Of a stretch of 64,000 bases of DNA, positions 29,793 through 38,173 are shown one piece after another. Source of the DNA: SHVO01 sp041905795 (GTDB taxonomy: Bacteria; Pseudomonadota; Alphaproteobacteria; Rhodospirillales; Rhodospirillaceae); the NCBI GenBank assembly GCA_041905795.1, contig JAYRKL010000005.1, positions 62,001-126,000 on the forward strand. The letters run 5' to 3'. Each line of letters starts with the position of its first letter. Position 1 is the first letter of the stretch. The position numbers and the translations under genes are program-made. The notes beneath the pieces were generated by a model. It made no database searches and was not told the origin of the DNA. It worked only from the letters and a program-made list of their open reading frames with translations.

Positions 29793-32468
29793 TTACGGCG
29801 TGATCGCGCAGGCCGTGGTCATGTCGGTGATGACACCGGCCTGCTGGTTGTCGACCAGGTGCTGCAGGTAGCCTGAAAATCCGCCTTCGGCCCTGATGTT
29901 GTAGTGGAACGCGCTTTCCGCCGGCGTGATGTTGGCGGCGGCTTCGATAGCCGCCACCGTGACCACGCCCCTGCCGCCGGAGGCGATCGTCGGCACCGCA
30001 TAGGTGCCGAGCTTGGCGCCGTTGCGGGCGTCATAGACGCCCAGCGTGAACGCGGCGGCAGTGCTGCCGGTGTTGTTGATCACGACCGAACTCGGGAAGC
30101 CCGAGATCCGGCTGGTATGCACCCCGGACAGGCGCCCGGACGACGCCGTGGTGCCGGCCAGGCATGTAGAGAGGTTGGTCAGCGTGCCGTCACCGGGCCG
30201 GAACAGGACGTCCTGCACGTAGCCGGTGAAAGTCGCCGTTACGTTCATGGCGTAGTAGGGCTTGGTGGTGGATACGCCGATGTTGTTGGCGATGTCCGCG
30301 ATCCCGTACTGCTGTTCCGCGCCGGCGCCGATGCTCGGCGTGACCCAGGATCCCTGCGCCGTGCCGCTGCCGGCGTCGTACAGGGTGACGGTGGCGGTGC
30401 CGGCCGCGGCGCCGGTGTTGAACAGGCGCAGGTACGACTGCGAGGTGGTCTGGGCGGGACTGAAGATCGGCGCCAGGCGCACGGTCGTGGCCGGCGACCC
30501 GGTCGCGCCGTTGAAACTGCACGACGTGGTCATGTCGGTGATCACGCCGAGCTTGCTGTTGTTCACCAGGTGCTGGATGAATCCGGTGAAGTCGCTGTTC
30601 TCGATCTTGACCACGTAATGGTACGCCCCGGCGGGAGGCGTGATCTTCCCCTGCGTCTCAAGATAGCTCATGGTCACCACGGTCACGCCTCCGGCCGCGG
30701 TCGGCCCAACCTGTTCCTCGTCGAACCGGCGGGTCTGGGTGTTGTCGACCAGGACGTTGGCGAACTTGACCCCGGTACGGGCGTCGTAGATGCCGAGCAC
30801 CGCGCCGTTGGACGAGGAGCCGGTATTCCTGATGGCGATGCTGCTCGGGAAGCCGGTGCCCAGCAGTGAGGAATGCACGCCGCCGACAATCCGGCTTTCC
30901 GCGTTGACGCCCGCGCTGCAGGTCGAGAGATTGGTGAGCGTGCCGTCGGCCGGGCGGTAAAGCACATGCTGTAAGTTGCCGGTCATGCCGGTCTCCAGCG
31001 ACATCGAATACAGCGTGTTGGCGGCGGCATTGATATTGGCGCCCTGCTCGAGGGTGCTGATCGGGTACTGAAGCTCGGCGTTGGCCGGGATCGACGGAGA
31101 TGTCCAGGTGCCGAGCACCTGGCCCGACGGGTTACGCAAGGTGATGGTGGCCGTGCCGGGAGCGGTTCCGGTGTTGAACAACCTCAGGAACGAGCCCGAC
31201 GCGGTCTGCGAACTGGCGTAGATCGACGTCGCGCGCAGCGGGAAGAAGTTTGCCGTGCTGAAAGAGTAGAAGGCGTGTCCATAGTCCCATGACGCGAGGG
31301 TCGTGGCCGGATTGAGGGCGAAGTAGACGCGGTCCGATGCCTGCGCCCAATGGGCGATCGCCCGCCCGCCGTCCTGGAACCCCAGTCCGCGGACCAGCGT
31401 CGTGAACTCCGGGATGGCGGTTTCGGAGATCGCGCCGTCGATGGTGATGCGGCCGATCCGCACCGCGCCGGTGTTGGTTTCCGCATCGATGCTGTTCAGG
31501 TACCAGACCGTGCCGTCGCGCGCGGAGATCATCTTCGACAACACGGCGCCGTTGCCGGGAACCTGGTATTCCGTGATGGCGCCGTCGGGCGTCACGAAAC
31601 CGATGCCGTCGCTCTGCGACGAGGCGGTGCTGGCCTCGATGAACCAGACGTTGCCGTCGGGCCCGCGCTTCAGGGCCTTGATCACGCGGCCGGCGGAGAT
31701 GCTGAACTCGGTGACGGTGCCGATCGCCGGGCCGCCGGTATAGGTGGCGGTGGTGTACCTGGCGATCTTGCCCGCGGATGACGCGAACCAGACATTGGCC
31801 TTGCTGTCGTCCGCCACCGACGGATAGGAGGACGGCAGGGCGCTCATGGTCAGGGGAATGCGCGTCAGCGTTCCGTTGGTCGCGATCTTGGCGAGATGGA
31901 GGTTGGTCAGGCTCTGGTTCTCGGCGCCGATCAGCCAGAAATTATTGTCGTTCAGCTTGGCCATGTCGGAGCGGTTGCCCGAGCACACCTCGGCCGCGAT
32001 CGGGTAGAAGCCGTAGTTGTCGTCGGAGCGGACGCTGACCAGGCCGCACTGGGTGATGGCATTGGTCTGGAGATGGGTGCCCGGCCCAGGCGAGACCCCG
32101 GCCGGCGCCACATATTGGACATAGGCCCAGACGTTGCCGTCGCCGCCGACCTGGGGCGGAGAGATGAAATGCAGCCCCGGCATCGAGATGGTCTCGGTGG
32201 CGGTGGCGCTCATATGCACCATCGACTCATCGTAGCAATAGGGGCCGGTGCCGCAGGCGGTCGAGCCCGTGCCGGCGGCGGCGTCGACCGTGAAGTAGAT
32301 GTCGCCGCTGGTCTTGATGGCCGTGCCCAGGGTGGCGCCGCGCAGGGGCAGCGGCGTGACCTGGGCGGTTTGGGCCAGGGCCGGGCCGCCCGTCAGCATC
32401 ACGGACAGGAGCAGGCCGCTTCCGGCGGCAAAGCCAAGGCGACGGACAAACACGGCGCGATCGGTCAC
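29793..32468 (-). CDS. Large secreted protein: Vgb-like beta-propeller plus four alternating beta-rich modules
   Basis: The product has 891 residues. The start is GTG 32468 with an AGGGGG Shine-Dalgarno, giving MTDRAVFVRRLGFAAGSG... and a signal peptide ending PALAQ. Residues about 40-420 show repeats of the virginiamycin-B-lyase/streptogramin-lyase propeller type (GNVWFIEASTASS, GTVWYLNS, VTPDGAITEYQVPG). The rest is four modules in A-B-A-B order. A modules contain LRLFNTGTAPGTATITLRN or LRLFNTGAAAGTATVTLYD and end GDGTLTNLSTC; B modules contain GFPSSIAIRNTGS or GFPSSVVINNTGS and end GVITDMTT. No antibiotic-lyase activity should be inferred, since the propeller occurs in many secreted proteins. 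The role is unknown; a surface or extracellular binding protein is likely. The module family is shared with the 25147 gene. Confidence 0.78.
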   Translation of the reverse strand: MTDRAVFVRRLGFAAGSGLLLSVMLTGGPALAQTAQVTPLPLRGATLGTAIKTSGDIYFTVDAAAGTGSTACGTGPYCYDESMVHMSATATETISMPGLHFISPPQVGGDGNVWAYVQYVAPAGVSPGPGTHLQTNAITQCGLVSVRSDDNYGFYPIAAEVCSGNRSDMAKLNDNNFWLIGAENQSLTNLHLAKIATNGTLTRIPLTMSALPSSYPSVADDSKANVWFASSAGKIARYTTATYTGGPAIGTVTEFSISAGRVIKALKRGPDGNVWFIEASTASSQSDGIGFVTPDGAITEYQVPGNGAVLSKMISARDGTVWYLNSIDAETNTGAVRIGRITIDGAISETAIPEFTTLVRGLGFQDGGRAIAHWAQASDRVYFALNPATTLASWDYGHAFYSFSTANFFPLRATSIYASSQTASGSFLRLFNTGTAPGTATITLRNPSGQVLGTWTSPSIPANAELQYPISTLEQGANINAAANTLYSMSLETGMTGNLQHVLYRPADGTLTNLSTCSAGVNAESRIVGGVHSSLLGTGFPSSIAIRNTGSSSNGAVLGIYDARTGVKFANVLVDNTQTRRFDEEQVGPTAAGGVTVVTMSYLETQGKITPPAGAYHYVVKIENSDFTGFIQHLVNNSKLGVITDMTTSCSFNGATGSPATTVRLAPIFSPAQTTSQSYLRLFNTGAAAGTATVTLYDAGSGTAQGSWVTPSIGAGAEQQYGIADIANNIGVSTTKPYYAMNVTATFTGYVQDVLFRPGDGTLTNLSTCLAGTTASSGRLSGVHTSRISGFPSSVVINNTGSTAAAFTLGVYDARNGAKLGTYAVPTIASGGRGVVTVAAIEAAANITPAESAFHYNIRAEGGFSGYLQHLVDNQQAGVITDMTTACAITP

Positions 32469-32660
32469 GAGAAACCCCCTGTTGAAACGCTCATTACGCG
32501 CCGCCCGGCGTTCTCGTCCTGGGACAGCCCGGTCCTTCCGCGTGGGACAAAAGCGCAGCCTGCCCCAGCACAGGTTAACGTAGACTAATGATCGCAAAAG
32601 AAAAACCGCAGATCATCCGAATTCGGCCGGGGCCGGGCGCCTGGCCCCCGCCTTTCGCGG

Positions 32661-33821
32661 TCACGGACCGGCCCAGACCGGGGCCACGACGCCTTGCAGC
32701 CATAGGTGCAGAAAGTCCTTCTTTACCGAGGCGGCAGAAGCGGTTCCCAATGCGACGGCCGGTGCCGCCAGCAGTTGGGGCCAGGACTTGGGGCCGGACG
32801 CCAATGCCTCCAGGAGAGCGGCGGTGGCGCTGCTGGCCACCTCGAGCCCCAGACCGGACACCGGATCGGCGAAGACCGCGAGGCCGAAGGGCGTGGCGCC
32901 GGCGCGCCGCAACCGGGTCTGCCAGGCGACGTTTGTCCACGCCCCCTGCCCGGTGGCGGGCATTCGGCCGAACACCGCGTAATGGTAGCCCCCCGGCATG
33001 CCGTCGGCGGCGGCGGCCCGGTCGGCCGGAGAGTCCAGTTGGACATAAGGCCCAGGCAGCATCCAGCTCAGAAAGTGAATGCCGGCGGGCGCCAGTTTCC
33101 GCTCCAGGTCCATCGCCGTCACCGGCGCCAGGATCTCGCCCAGCATCTCGTGGAAGAGAGTCGGCTCGTCGCAATTCAGGGCATGGCCGAGGATCCGTTC
33201 GGAGACATCGCTGCCGCCCCGCGCCAGGCCGGCGACATGGCGGCGCGCGGCGTCGATGCGCGCGCGCGGCGGCGCCGTCAGGTCGATGGCCTGCGCGATG
33301 CTGCGGCGAAGCGCGTCGATGGAGCGCCAGATGTCCGGCGCGTAATAGCTGATCAGCGCCACGCCGCCCGGCGCGAGGCAGGATGACAAGATTTCGATCA
33401 GGCGGGTTTGGGCCGCCGGCGGCACCACATAGTAAACACCGACCATATAGATCGCATCGAAGGTCCCCAGGCTGGCCGGGTCGAGGTCGAGCAAATCCGC
33501 CTGCCGGATGACGCAGCGTTCGCCCAGGGCCGCGCAGCGCTCGCGCGCCTCGGCGCAGGCCGCGCCGGAGATATCGACGCCGAGGATCTGACCGGAGGTC
33601 GCCGCCGCCGCGCGCAGGATCTGGCCGCCGCCGCCGCAGCCGAGATCGAGCACGGCAGGAGTGCCGCGCCGCGACGCATCGCCGAACAGGCCGGCGACGC
33701 CGAACAGGCAGGGGATATCCAGCCCCGGATTGCCGGCGCCGCTGGGATTATAGGGAACGAGGTCGTAGCCGGCCGCGATCCGCGCGGTGACGGCGCGCGC
33801 CGCCGTGTTTTCGCCGCTCAT
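32661..33821 (-). CDS. SAM-dependent class I methyltransferase with C-terminal regulatory-type extension
   Basis: The product has 386 residues. The Rossmann-type methyltransferase domain spans about residues 10-170, with motif I VLDLGCGGGGQIL (about 57-69), the acidic SAM ribose contact in ILGVDISGAACAEA, and VIRQADLLDLDPASL. The distal 200 residues are mostly helical and resemble the regulatory region attached to some bacterial protein-type methyltransferases (for example ILGHALNCDEPTLFHEMLGE). The acceptor substrate is unknown. The gene stands between the large secreted protein gene and the TonB receptor gene, all on the minus strand, but the spacers (192 bp and about 130 bp with a terminator) argue for its own transcript. 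The 32469-32660 spacer holds no gene. Confidence 0.82.
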   Translation of the reverse strand: MSGENTAARAVTARIAAGYDLVPYNPSGAGNPGLDIPCLFGVAGLFGDASRRGTPAVLDLGCGGGGQILRAAAATSGQILGVDISGAACAEARERCAALGERCVIRQADLLDLDPASLGTFDAIYMVGVYYVVPPAAQTRLIEILSSCLAPGGVALISYYAPDIWRSIDALRRSIAQAIDLTAPPRARIDAARRHVAGLARGGSDVSERILGHALNCDEPTLFHEMLGEILAPVTAMDLERKLAPAGIHFLSWMLPGPYVQLDSPADRAAAADGMPGGYHYAVFGRMPATGQGAWTNVAWQTRLRRAGATPFGLAVFADPVSGLGLEVASSATAALLEALASGPKSWPQLLAAPAVALGTASAASVKKDFLHLWLQGVVAPVWAGP

Positions 33822-33896
33822 GATGCCCCCTCGGCACCAGCTTAGCCGGTGGTCTGGCCGCGGGTCAGGTCAAAAACGCTCGAACGGGACGCAAGA

Positions 33897-33929
33897 AAAA
33901 GGGCCGGCGGTTTCCCGCCGGCCCTTTGA
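33897..33929 (-). terminator. Rho-independent terminator of the TonB-dependent receptor gene
   Basis: On the minus strand the stem GGGCCGGCGG...CCGCCGGCCC is followed by TTTTTC. It lies 24 bases beyond the receptor's stop codon. Confidence 0.8.
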
Positions 33930-33952
33930 AGGCACTCGTTGAATCCCCGGTT

Positions 33953-36853
33953 TTACATCTTGAAGCGGACGCCGGCGCGGAACACGCGGCCGAGGGAGTC
34001 ATAGTTGGACGGGTTGGTGGTGACCGTGTCGTACGGCACGCCCGAGGGGCCGCCCGCCACCAGCACCGGATCCTTGTTGGTGATGTTGCGGACGTTCAGG
34101 AACACTTCGGCGTTTCTGGCACCATCGTTGATGAACTTGTAACCCAGCGACAGGTCCCAGAACATCGCGCCGGCGATCGAATTGGCGTTGATGGTGTTGT
34201 TCGCCGTGGTCGACACCGGGCAGCCCGAGGTGCAGACAACATAGGTGTTGTTGTACACGCCGGCGCTGACGATGCGGTCGGTGATGGTGGCGCTGATCGC
34301 GTCGTTCGAGTAGGTGGCCGACAGGGTCATGCGGTAGTCCGGCGGGCCGCCGCCGGCGTTCTGGCCGGCGCTGTCGGTCGGCGGAGTCAGCGTGTTGTTG
34401 GTGTAGTTCTTGAGATAGAACGACGACAACAGGCGCAGGGTGAGGTTGCCGCTCAGGCTGTCGCTGATGACGTCGAGCGGGGTGCGGTAGCTGGCTTCCA
34501 GGTCGATGCCGCGCACCAGCTGCTGGGCCAGGTTGAACGGCTGGATGTTGATCTGGTTGGCGGCGGAGCCACCGACCGGATTCAACGGCTGGCCGTTGTT
34601 CACGGCCTGGCAGAACGAGGTGGCGCCCTGCGAGCAGAGGTCGACGATCTGCTGCGCGCTGATGGTGCTGATGGCGCCCGACAGATCGATGTTCCAGTAG
34701 TCCGCCGAGACCGAGAAGCCCGGGAAGAACTGCGGCTGGATCACGACGCCCAGGCCCGTGGTGTCGGCCTTTTCCGGCACCAGGGCCGGGTTGCCGCGGG
34801 TGGTGCCGAGGTAGGAGATGCCCAGACCGGTGCGGCCGGTGTCGATGACCACCTGGTTGGTGGTCGAGCCGGCGTTGTAGAGGTCGTTCAGGTTCGGGGC
34901 GCGGATGTCGCGCGAGCGGGTGGCGCGGAAGGTGAGGTCGTCGATCGGCTTATAGGTGGCGCCCACTTTCCAGGTCACGACCGTGCCCGAGGTCGAGTAA
35001 CCGGTGCCGCGGACGGCGGCGTTGAGGTCCAGCGAGCGGGCCCAGACGGTGTCCTTGGCCAGCGGCACGACGGTTTCGACGAAACCTTCGGTGACGTTGT
35101 AGGAACCGAACGTCGGCAGGTAGTTGCCGGCGAAGAACACGCGCTGCTTGTCGAGGGCGGTCGAGGAACCCGACGACTTCTCGGAGCGGTGTTCGACGCC
35201 GAGCGCCAGCGAGACCGGGCCGGCCCACGACGAGAACGGCTCGCCGTTGACCGAGGCCGCGGCCACGTTCTGGACGAAGCGCTGGTTGCGGTGGGACAGG
35301 CCGACCACGAAGGCCTTGGCGGCGGCCGAGGCGACGCCGGTGCCGAACACGTTGTAGGGCACGCAGCCGTTGGTCGGGTTGGTGAGGGTCGAACGGCAGA
35401 CGATCGAGCCGTTGGGACCGGTCACGGCGTCGACCGCAATCGGGAAGTTGTTGAAGTTGAGGGTGTTCTGCGACGACTCAGAGCCCATCGACACGCCGGT
35501 CTGGTAGTAGGCGTCCCAGGTCCAGCTGCTTTCGAAGGCGTCGATCTTGCCGTTCAGGCCGACGACGTTGCGCAGCACCTTGCGCTTGGTGAGGATCGAG
35601 TTGGAGCCCAGTTCCACGAGCGTGGTGCCCATGGTGATGGTGGTCAGGCCCAACGCTTGAGCCTGGGTGCGGACCGCGGCCGGCAGGAAGGCGTTGTCGG
35701 TCTTGATGGTCAGGCCGCCGAAGTAGTTGTCGTTCGGGTAGGCGTTCGAGAAGTTGCTGTTCTCGTACCAGCTCGACTGCACATAGGCTTCCAGGTTGTC
35801 GGTGACCTGGTAGGAGGCGCGCAGGAACAGGTTGCGCGCGCCCTGCATCGGCTCGATCGACTGGCCGGCGGTGTGCAGGTTGGAGGTCAGCCAGTCGCCG
35901 CCCGACATGGCGCTGCCGGAGACGATGGAGCCGTAGTTGAACTGGTAGGGCTGGCCGCCCGCACCGAAGGCGATGCCCTTCAGCGGACCCGAGACGATGA
36001 TGCCGCCCGGGGTCGAGTTGGAGAGCGCGACCTTATCCAGCAACAAACGTTGGGGAACCGAGGTCGACTGGCCGGCGCCCGTGCCGTAGGCCGGGTTGGT
36101 GATGATCTGCAGGCCGGTGTTGTTCCAGGCGCGGCCGCCGTCGAGCACGCCGTCCTGGTGGCTGATGCCGCCGGAGACGATGAAGTGGCCGCGGCCGTCG
36201 GCGAAAGCGGTGCCGGCGGTCAGGGCGATTTTCCACTGGCGATCGTCGCCGTAAGTGGTCAAGCCGCCCGAAGCTTCACCCTTCACGCCGGTGAACTTGG
36301 TGTCGAGCACGAAGTTGACCACGCCCGAGACCGCGTCGGAGCCGTAAGCCGCCGAGGCGCCGCCGGTGACCACGTCGACGCGCTCGATCAGCTGCGAGGG
36401 GATGGTGTTGACGTCGACCAGGCCGGTGATGGTCGAGGGCACCGAGCGCTGGCCGTTGACCAGCACCAGGGTGCGGGTGAGGCCGAGGTTGCGCAGGTTG
36501 ACCGACGACGTGCCGGCGGTGCCGGACGAGACGTTCTGGGTCGAGCTTTGCGGCGTGTAGTTGCCGGCGAAGGACGGCAGGGTGGTGAGGGAGTCGATCA
36601 CGTTGTTGGTGGCGGCCGCCTGCACCGCTTCGATGCCGACCACGGTCAGCGGCGTGGGCGCTTCGTAACCGTCGCGCACCACGCGCGTGCCGGTGACGAC
36701 GATTTCTTCCACGGCGCCGGCCTGGGCCGACTGAGCCGGAGCGGTCTGGGCCTGGGCGGCGCTGAAGGACGCGGCAGCGATCGCGATGGCCGAAGTCGTG
36801 CTGAAAGCACGCACAGAGAAGCTGGCAAACGCGCTCTTCTTGAGATCGATCAT
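33953..36853 (-). CDS. TonB-dependent outer-membrane receptor
   Basis: The product has 966 residues. A signal peptide (MIDLKKSAFASFSVRAF...AAQA) is followed by the TonB-box region VEEIVVTGTRVVRDG (about 48-62). A plug domain carries SVNLRNLGLTRTLVLVNGQR and AAYGSDAVSGVVNFVLDT, and the large barrel ends FRAGVRFKM. The plug sequence belongs to the broad class often annotated as TonB-dependent receptors for carbohydrates, peptides or unknown substrates in Caulobacterales and Sphingomonadales; the ligand cannot be named from sequence. An AAGGGGGAA Shine-Dalgarno stands 5 bases before ATG 36853. It lies 174 bp downstream of a four-gene exported-protein operon on the same strand, with which it may function. 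Confidence 0.9.
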   Translation of the reverse strand: MIDLKKSAFASFSVRAFSTTSAIAIAAASFSAAQAQTAPAQSAQAGAVEEIVVTGTRVVRDGYEAPTPLTVVGIEAVQAAATNNVIDSLTTLPSFAGNYTPQSSTQNVSSGTAGTSSVNLRNLGLTRTLVLVNGQRSVPSTITGLVDVNTIPSQLIERVDVVTGGASAAYGSDAVSGVVNFVLDTKFTGVKGEASGGLTTYGDDRQWKIALTAGTAFADGRGHFIVSGGISHQDGVLDGGRAWNNTGLQIITNPAYGTGAGQSTSVPQRLLLDKVALSNSTPGGIIVSGPLKGIAFGAGGQPYQFNYGSIVSGSAMSGGDWLTSNLHTAGQSIEPMQGARNLFLRASYQVTDNLEAYVQSSWYENSNFSNAYPNDNYFGGLTIKTDNAFLPAAVRTQAQALGLTTITMGTTLVELGSNSILTKRKVLRNVVGLNGKIDAFESSWTWDAYYQTGVSMGSESSQNTLNFNNFPIAVDAVTGPNGSIVCRSTLTNPTNGCVPYNVFGTGVASAAAKAFVVGLSHRNQRFVQNVAAASVNGEPFSSWAGPVSLALGVEHRSEKSSGSSTALDKQRVFFAGNYLPTFGSYNVTEGFVETVVPLAKDTVWARSLDLNAAVRGTGYSTSGTVVTWKVGATYKPIDDLTFRATRSRDIRAPNLNDLYNAGSTTNQVVIDTGRTGLGISYLGTTRGNPALVPEKADTTGLGVVIQPQFFPGFSVSADYWNIDLSGAISTISAQQIVDLCSQGATSFCQAVNNGQPLNPVGGSAANQINIQPFNLAQQLVRGIDLEASYRTPLDVISDSLSGNLTLRLLSSFYLKNYTNNTLTPPTDSAGQNAGGGPPDYRMTLSATYSNDAISATITDRIVSAGVYNNTYVVCTSGCPVSTTANNTINANSIAGAMFWDLSLGYKFINDGARNAEVFLNVRNITNKDPVLVAGGPSGVPYDTVTTNPSNYDSLGRVFRAGVRFKM

Positions 36854-37027
36854 AATTCCCCCTTGTGGGACGGTTTTTCGGTGGGCCCCTTCTACATTGC
36901 CCCCCCGGAAGACTGTCCAGGACTGTTTCAGTGATTTGAAAAAAGACGGAAAAGTGTTGCAGGCTGGGCACGTTAACCCGGGCGCCGTCCCTCGGCGGCG
37001 CTTTGGGATCAACGTGTTAGGGTCTCC

Positions 37028-38161
37028 CTATCGCTTCGCGTCCCTGACGGGGGCGATCTCGGCCGTTTCGGCGGCTTTCGCGGTCTGTTTGGCGCCGTCG
37101 ACCTCTCCCGCCACACTCTGGTCGGGATGCAGGATGTAAACCTGGGTGAACCCGGCGCGCAGGGCCGAGGAGATCGCGGTGTTCTTGCCGGTCTTGGCGT
37201 CCGGATAGCCGTCCGCAAGGCGCATGAAAGCTTTGTACAGGGACGGCGGCGACAGAGCGCCGTAGCTCTGGTGATGGGTCGATTCCGACCGCATGGTCTG
37301 GTTGTACCACATGTCGATATCGGCATAGCCGCCCATGAGGCCCAGGGCGCCGGTGGACGTCAGTTTCAGCTTCATGCGCATGCCGCGGATCAGTTCGTCG
37401 GCCGGCAACCCAAAAGTGGCCCACGGGAACGTCAGGTCGGCGGGATCGGTGATCAGCACACCGTCGACGATCTTGCCGTGCATCTTCTGGATGAACCGCT
37501 TGCCGAAGCGCGTGTCGATGCGCTGGGACCCGCCCGGCACCACGTTCTCGCCCGTCGCATCGGTCATCAGGGCGTCCAGGCCCCGGTACCAGGTGACCTC
37601 GACGCTGTCGTCGTTGGCCAGGCTGTCGACGCCCGAGATCTCGAACATGCTGCGGTTATAGGGGGTCTTCTGGATTTCCTGGTTGTCGAAGAAATCGTTG
37701 GCGGTCTGGCCGTCGCGGTAGCTGCGGACACAGCCCAGCGCGCGGTAGAGCTGGTTGTCGATCCCGGGCTCGCCGTCGGGGGTGGTGAAATCGTTGGGGC
37801 CGACCTTGCCGTCGAGGTTCAGGCCGAGGCCGATCTTGGTCTGCGGCTCATAGAACGGGAAACCATGGTCGTCGTCCGCTTGCGGATACCAGCCCTCGCT
37901 TTCCCGGGCGATCTGGGTTTCCATCAGCGAGTACTTGCGCTTGCCTTCCGGGAACAGCGTCTTGAACTGCTCGCGCGGCCCGTCGTTGAAGCCGTTGGGG
38001 CATTCCTTGGCGCCTGGGGTCTGGTAGGTGGCCCAGTGCAAGGTGGTCAGGACAAAGCCGATACGGCCGCCGCGCACATTCTCGAGGTCCGCGGCTTGCG
38101 CGGAAGCGGCGAACGCGCACAGCGCGCCCGCGCCGAGAAGAGTCTTCATGAGGTTTTTCAT
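37028..38161 (-). CDS. Exported protein of unknown function in the DUF1592/DUF1552 operon
   Basis: I do not recognise the family. The product has 377 residues with a clear signal peptide (MKNLMKTLLGAGALCAFAASAQA) and a mature part starting ADLENVRGGRIGFVLT. It contains several His/Trp/Tyr-rich conserved-looking stretches (LTTLHWATYQTPGAKECPNG, DFFDNQEIQKTPYNRSMFEI, QTMRSESTHHQSYGAL) and paired Cys residues (AKECPNG, LGCVRSY). The mature domain ends about ILHPDQSVAG, and an Ala/Lys/Glu tail follows. It is the last gene of the operon, 12 bp downstream of the COG4315-type gene. The context suggests a periplasmic or surface partner of the two DUF proteins. Confidence 0.72.
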   Translation of the reverse strand: MKNLMKTLLGAGALCAFAASAQAADLENVRGGRIGFVLTTLHWATYQTPGAKECPNGFNDGPREQFKTLFPEGKRKYSLMETQIARESEGWYPQADDDHGFPFYEPQTKIGLGLNLDGKVGPNDFTTPDGEPGIDNQLYRALGCVRSYRDGQTANDFFDNQEIQKTPYNRSMFEISGVDSLANDDSVEVTWYRGLDALMTDATGENVVPGGSQRIDTRFGKRFIQKMHGKIVDGVLITDPADLTFPWATFGLPADELIRGMRMKLKLTSTGALGLMGGYADIDMWYNQTMRSESTHHQSYGALSPPSLYKAFMRLADGYPDAKTGKNTAISSALRAGFTQVYILHPDQSVAGEVDGAKQTAKAAETAEIAPVRDAKR

Positions 38162-38173
38162 CGTCCCTCTCCC

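Noticed and set aside
33926..36934. Plus-strand open frame of about 1000 codons opposite the TonB-dependent receptor
   Set aside because: The receptor has a signal peptide, TonB box, plug motifs, a Shine-Dalgarno and a terminator on the minus strand; the plus-strand translation is low-complexity Arg/Gly/Val with no domain.
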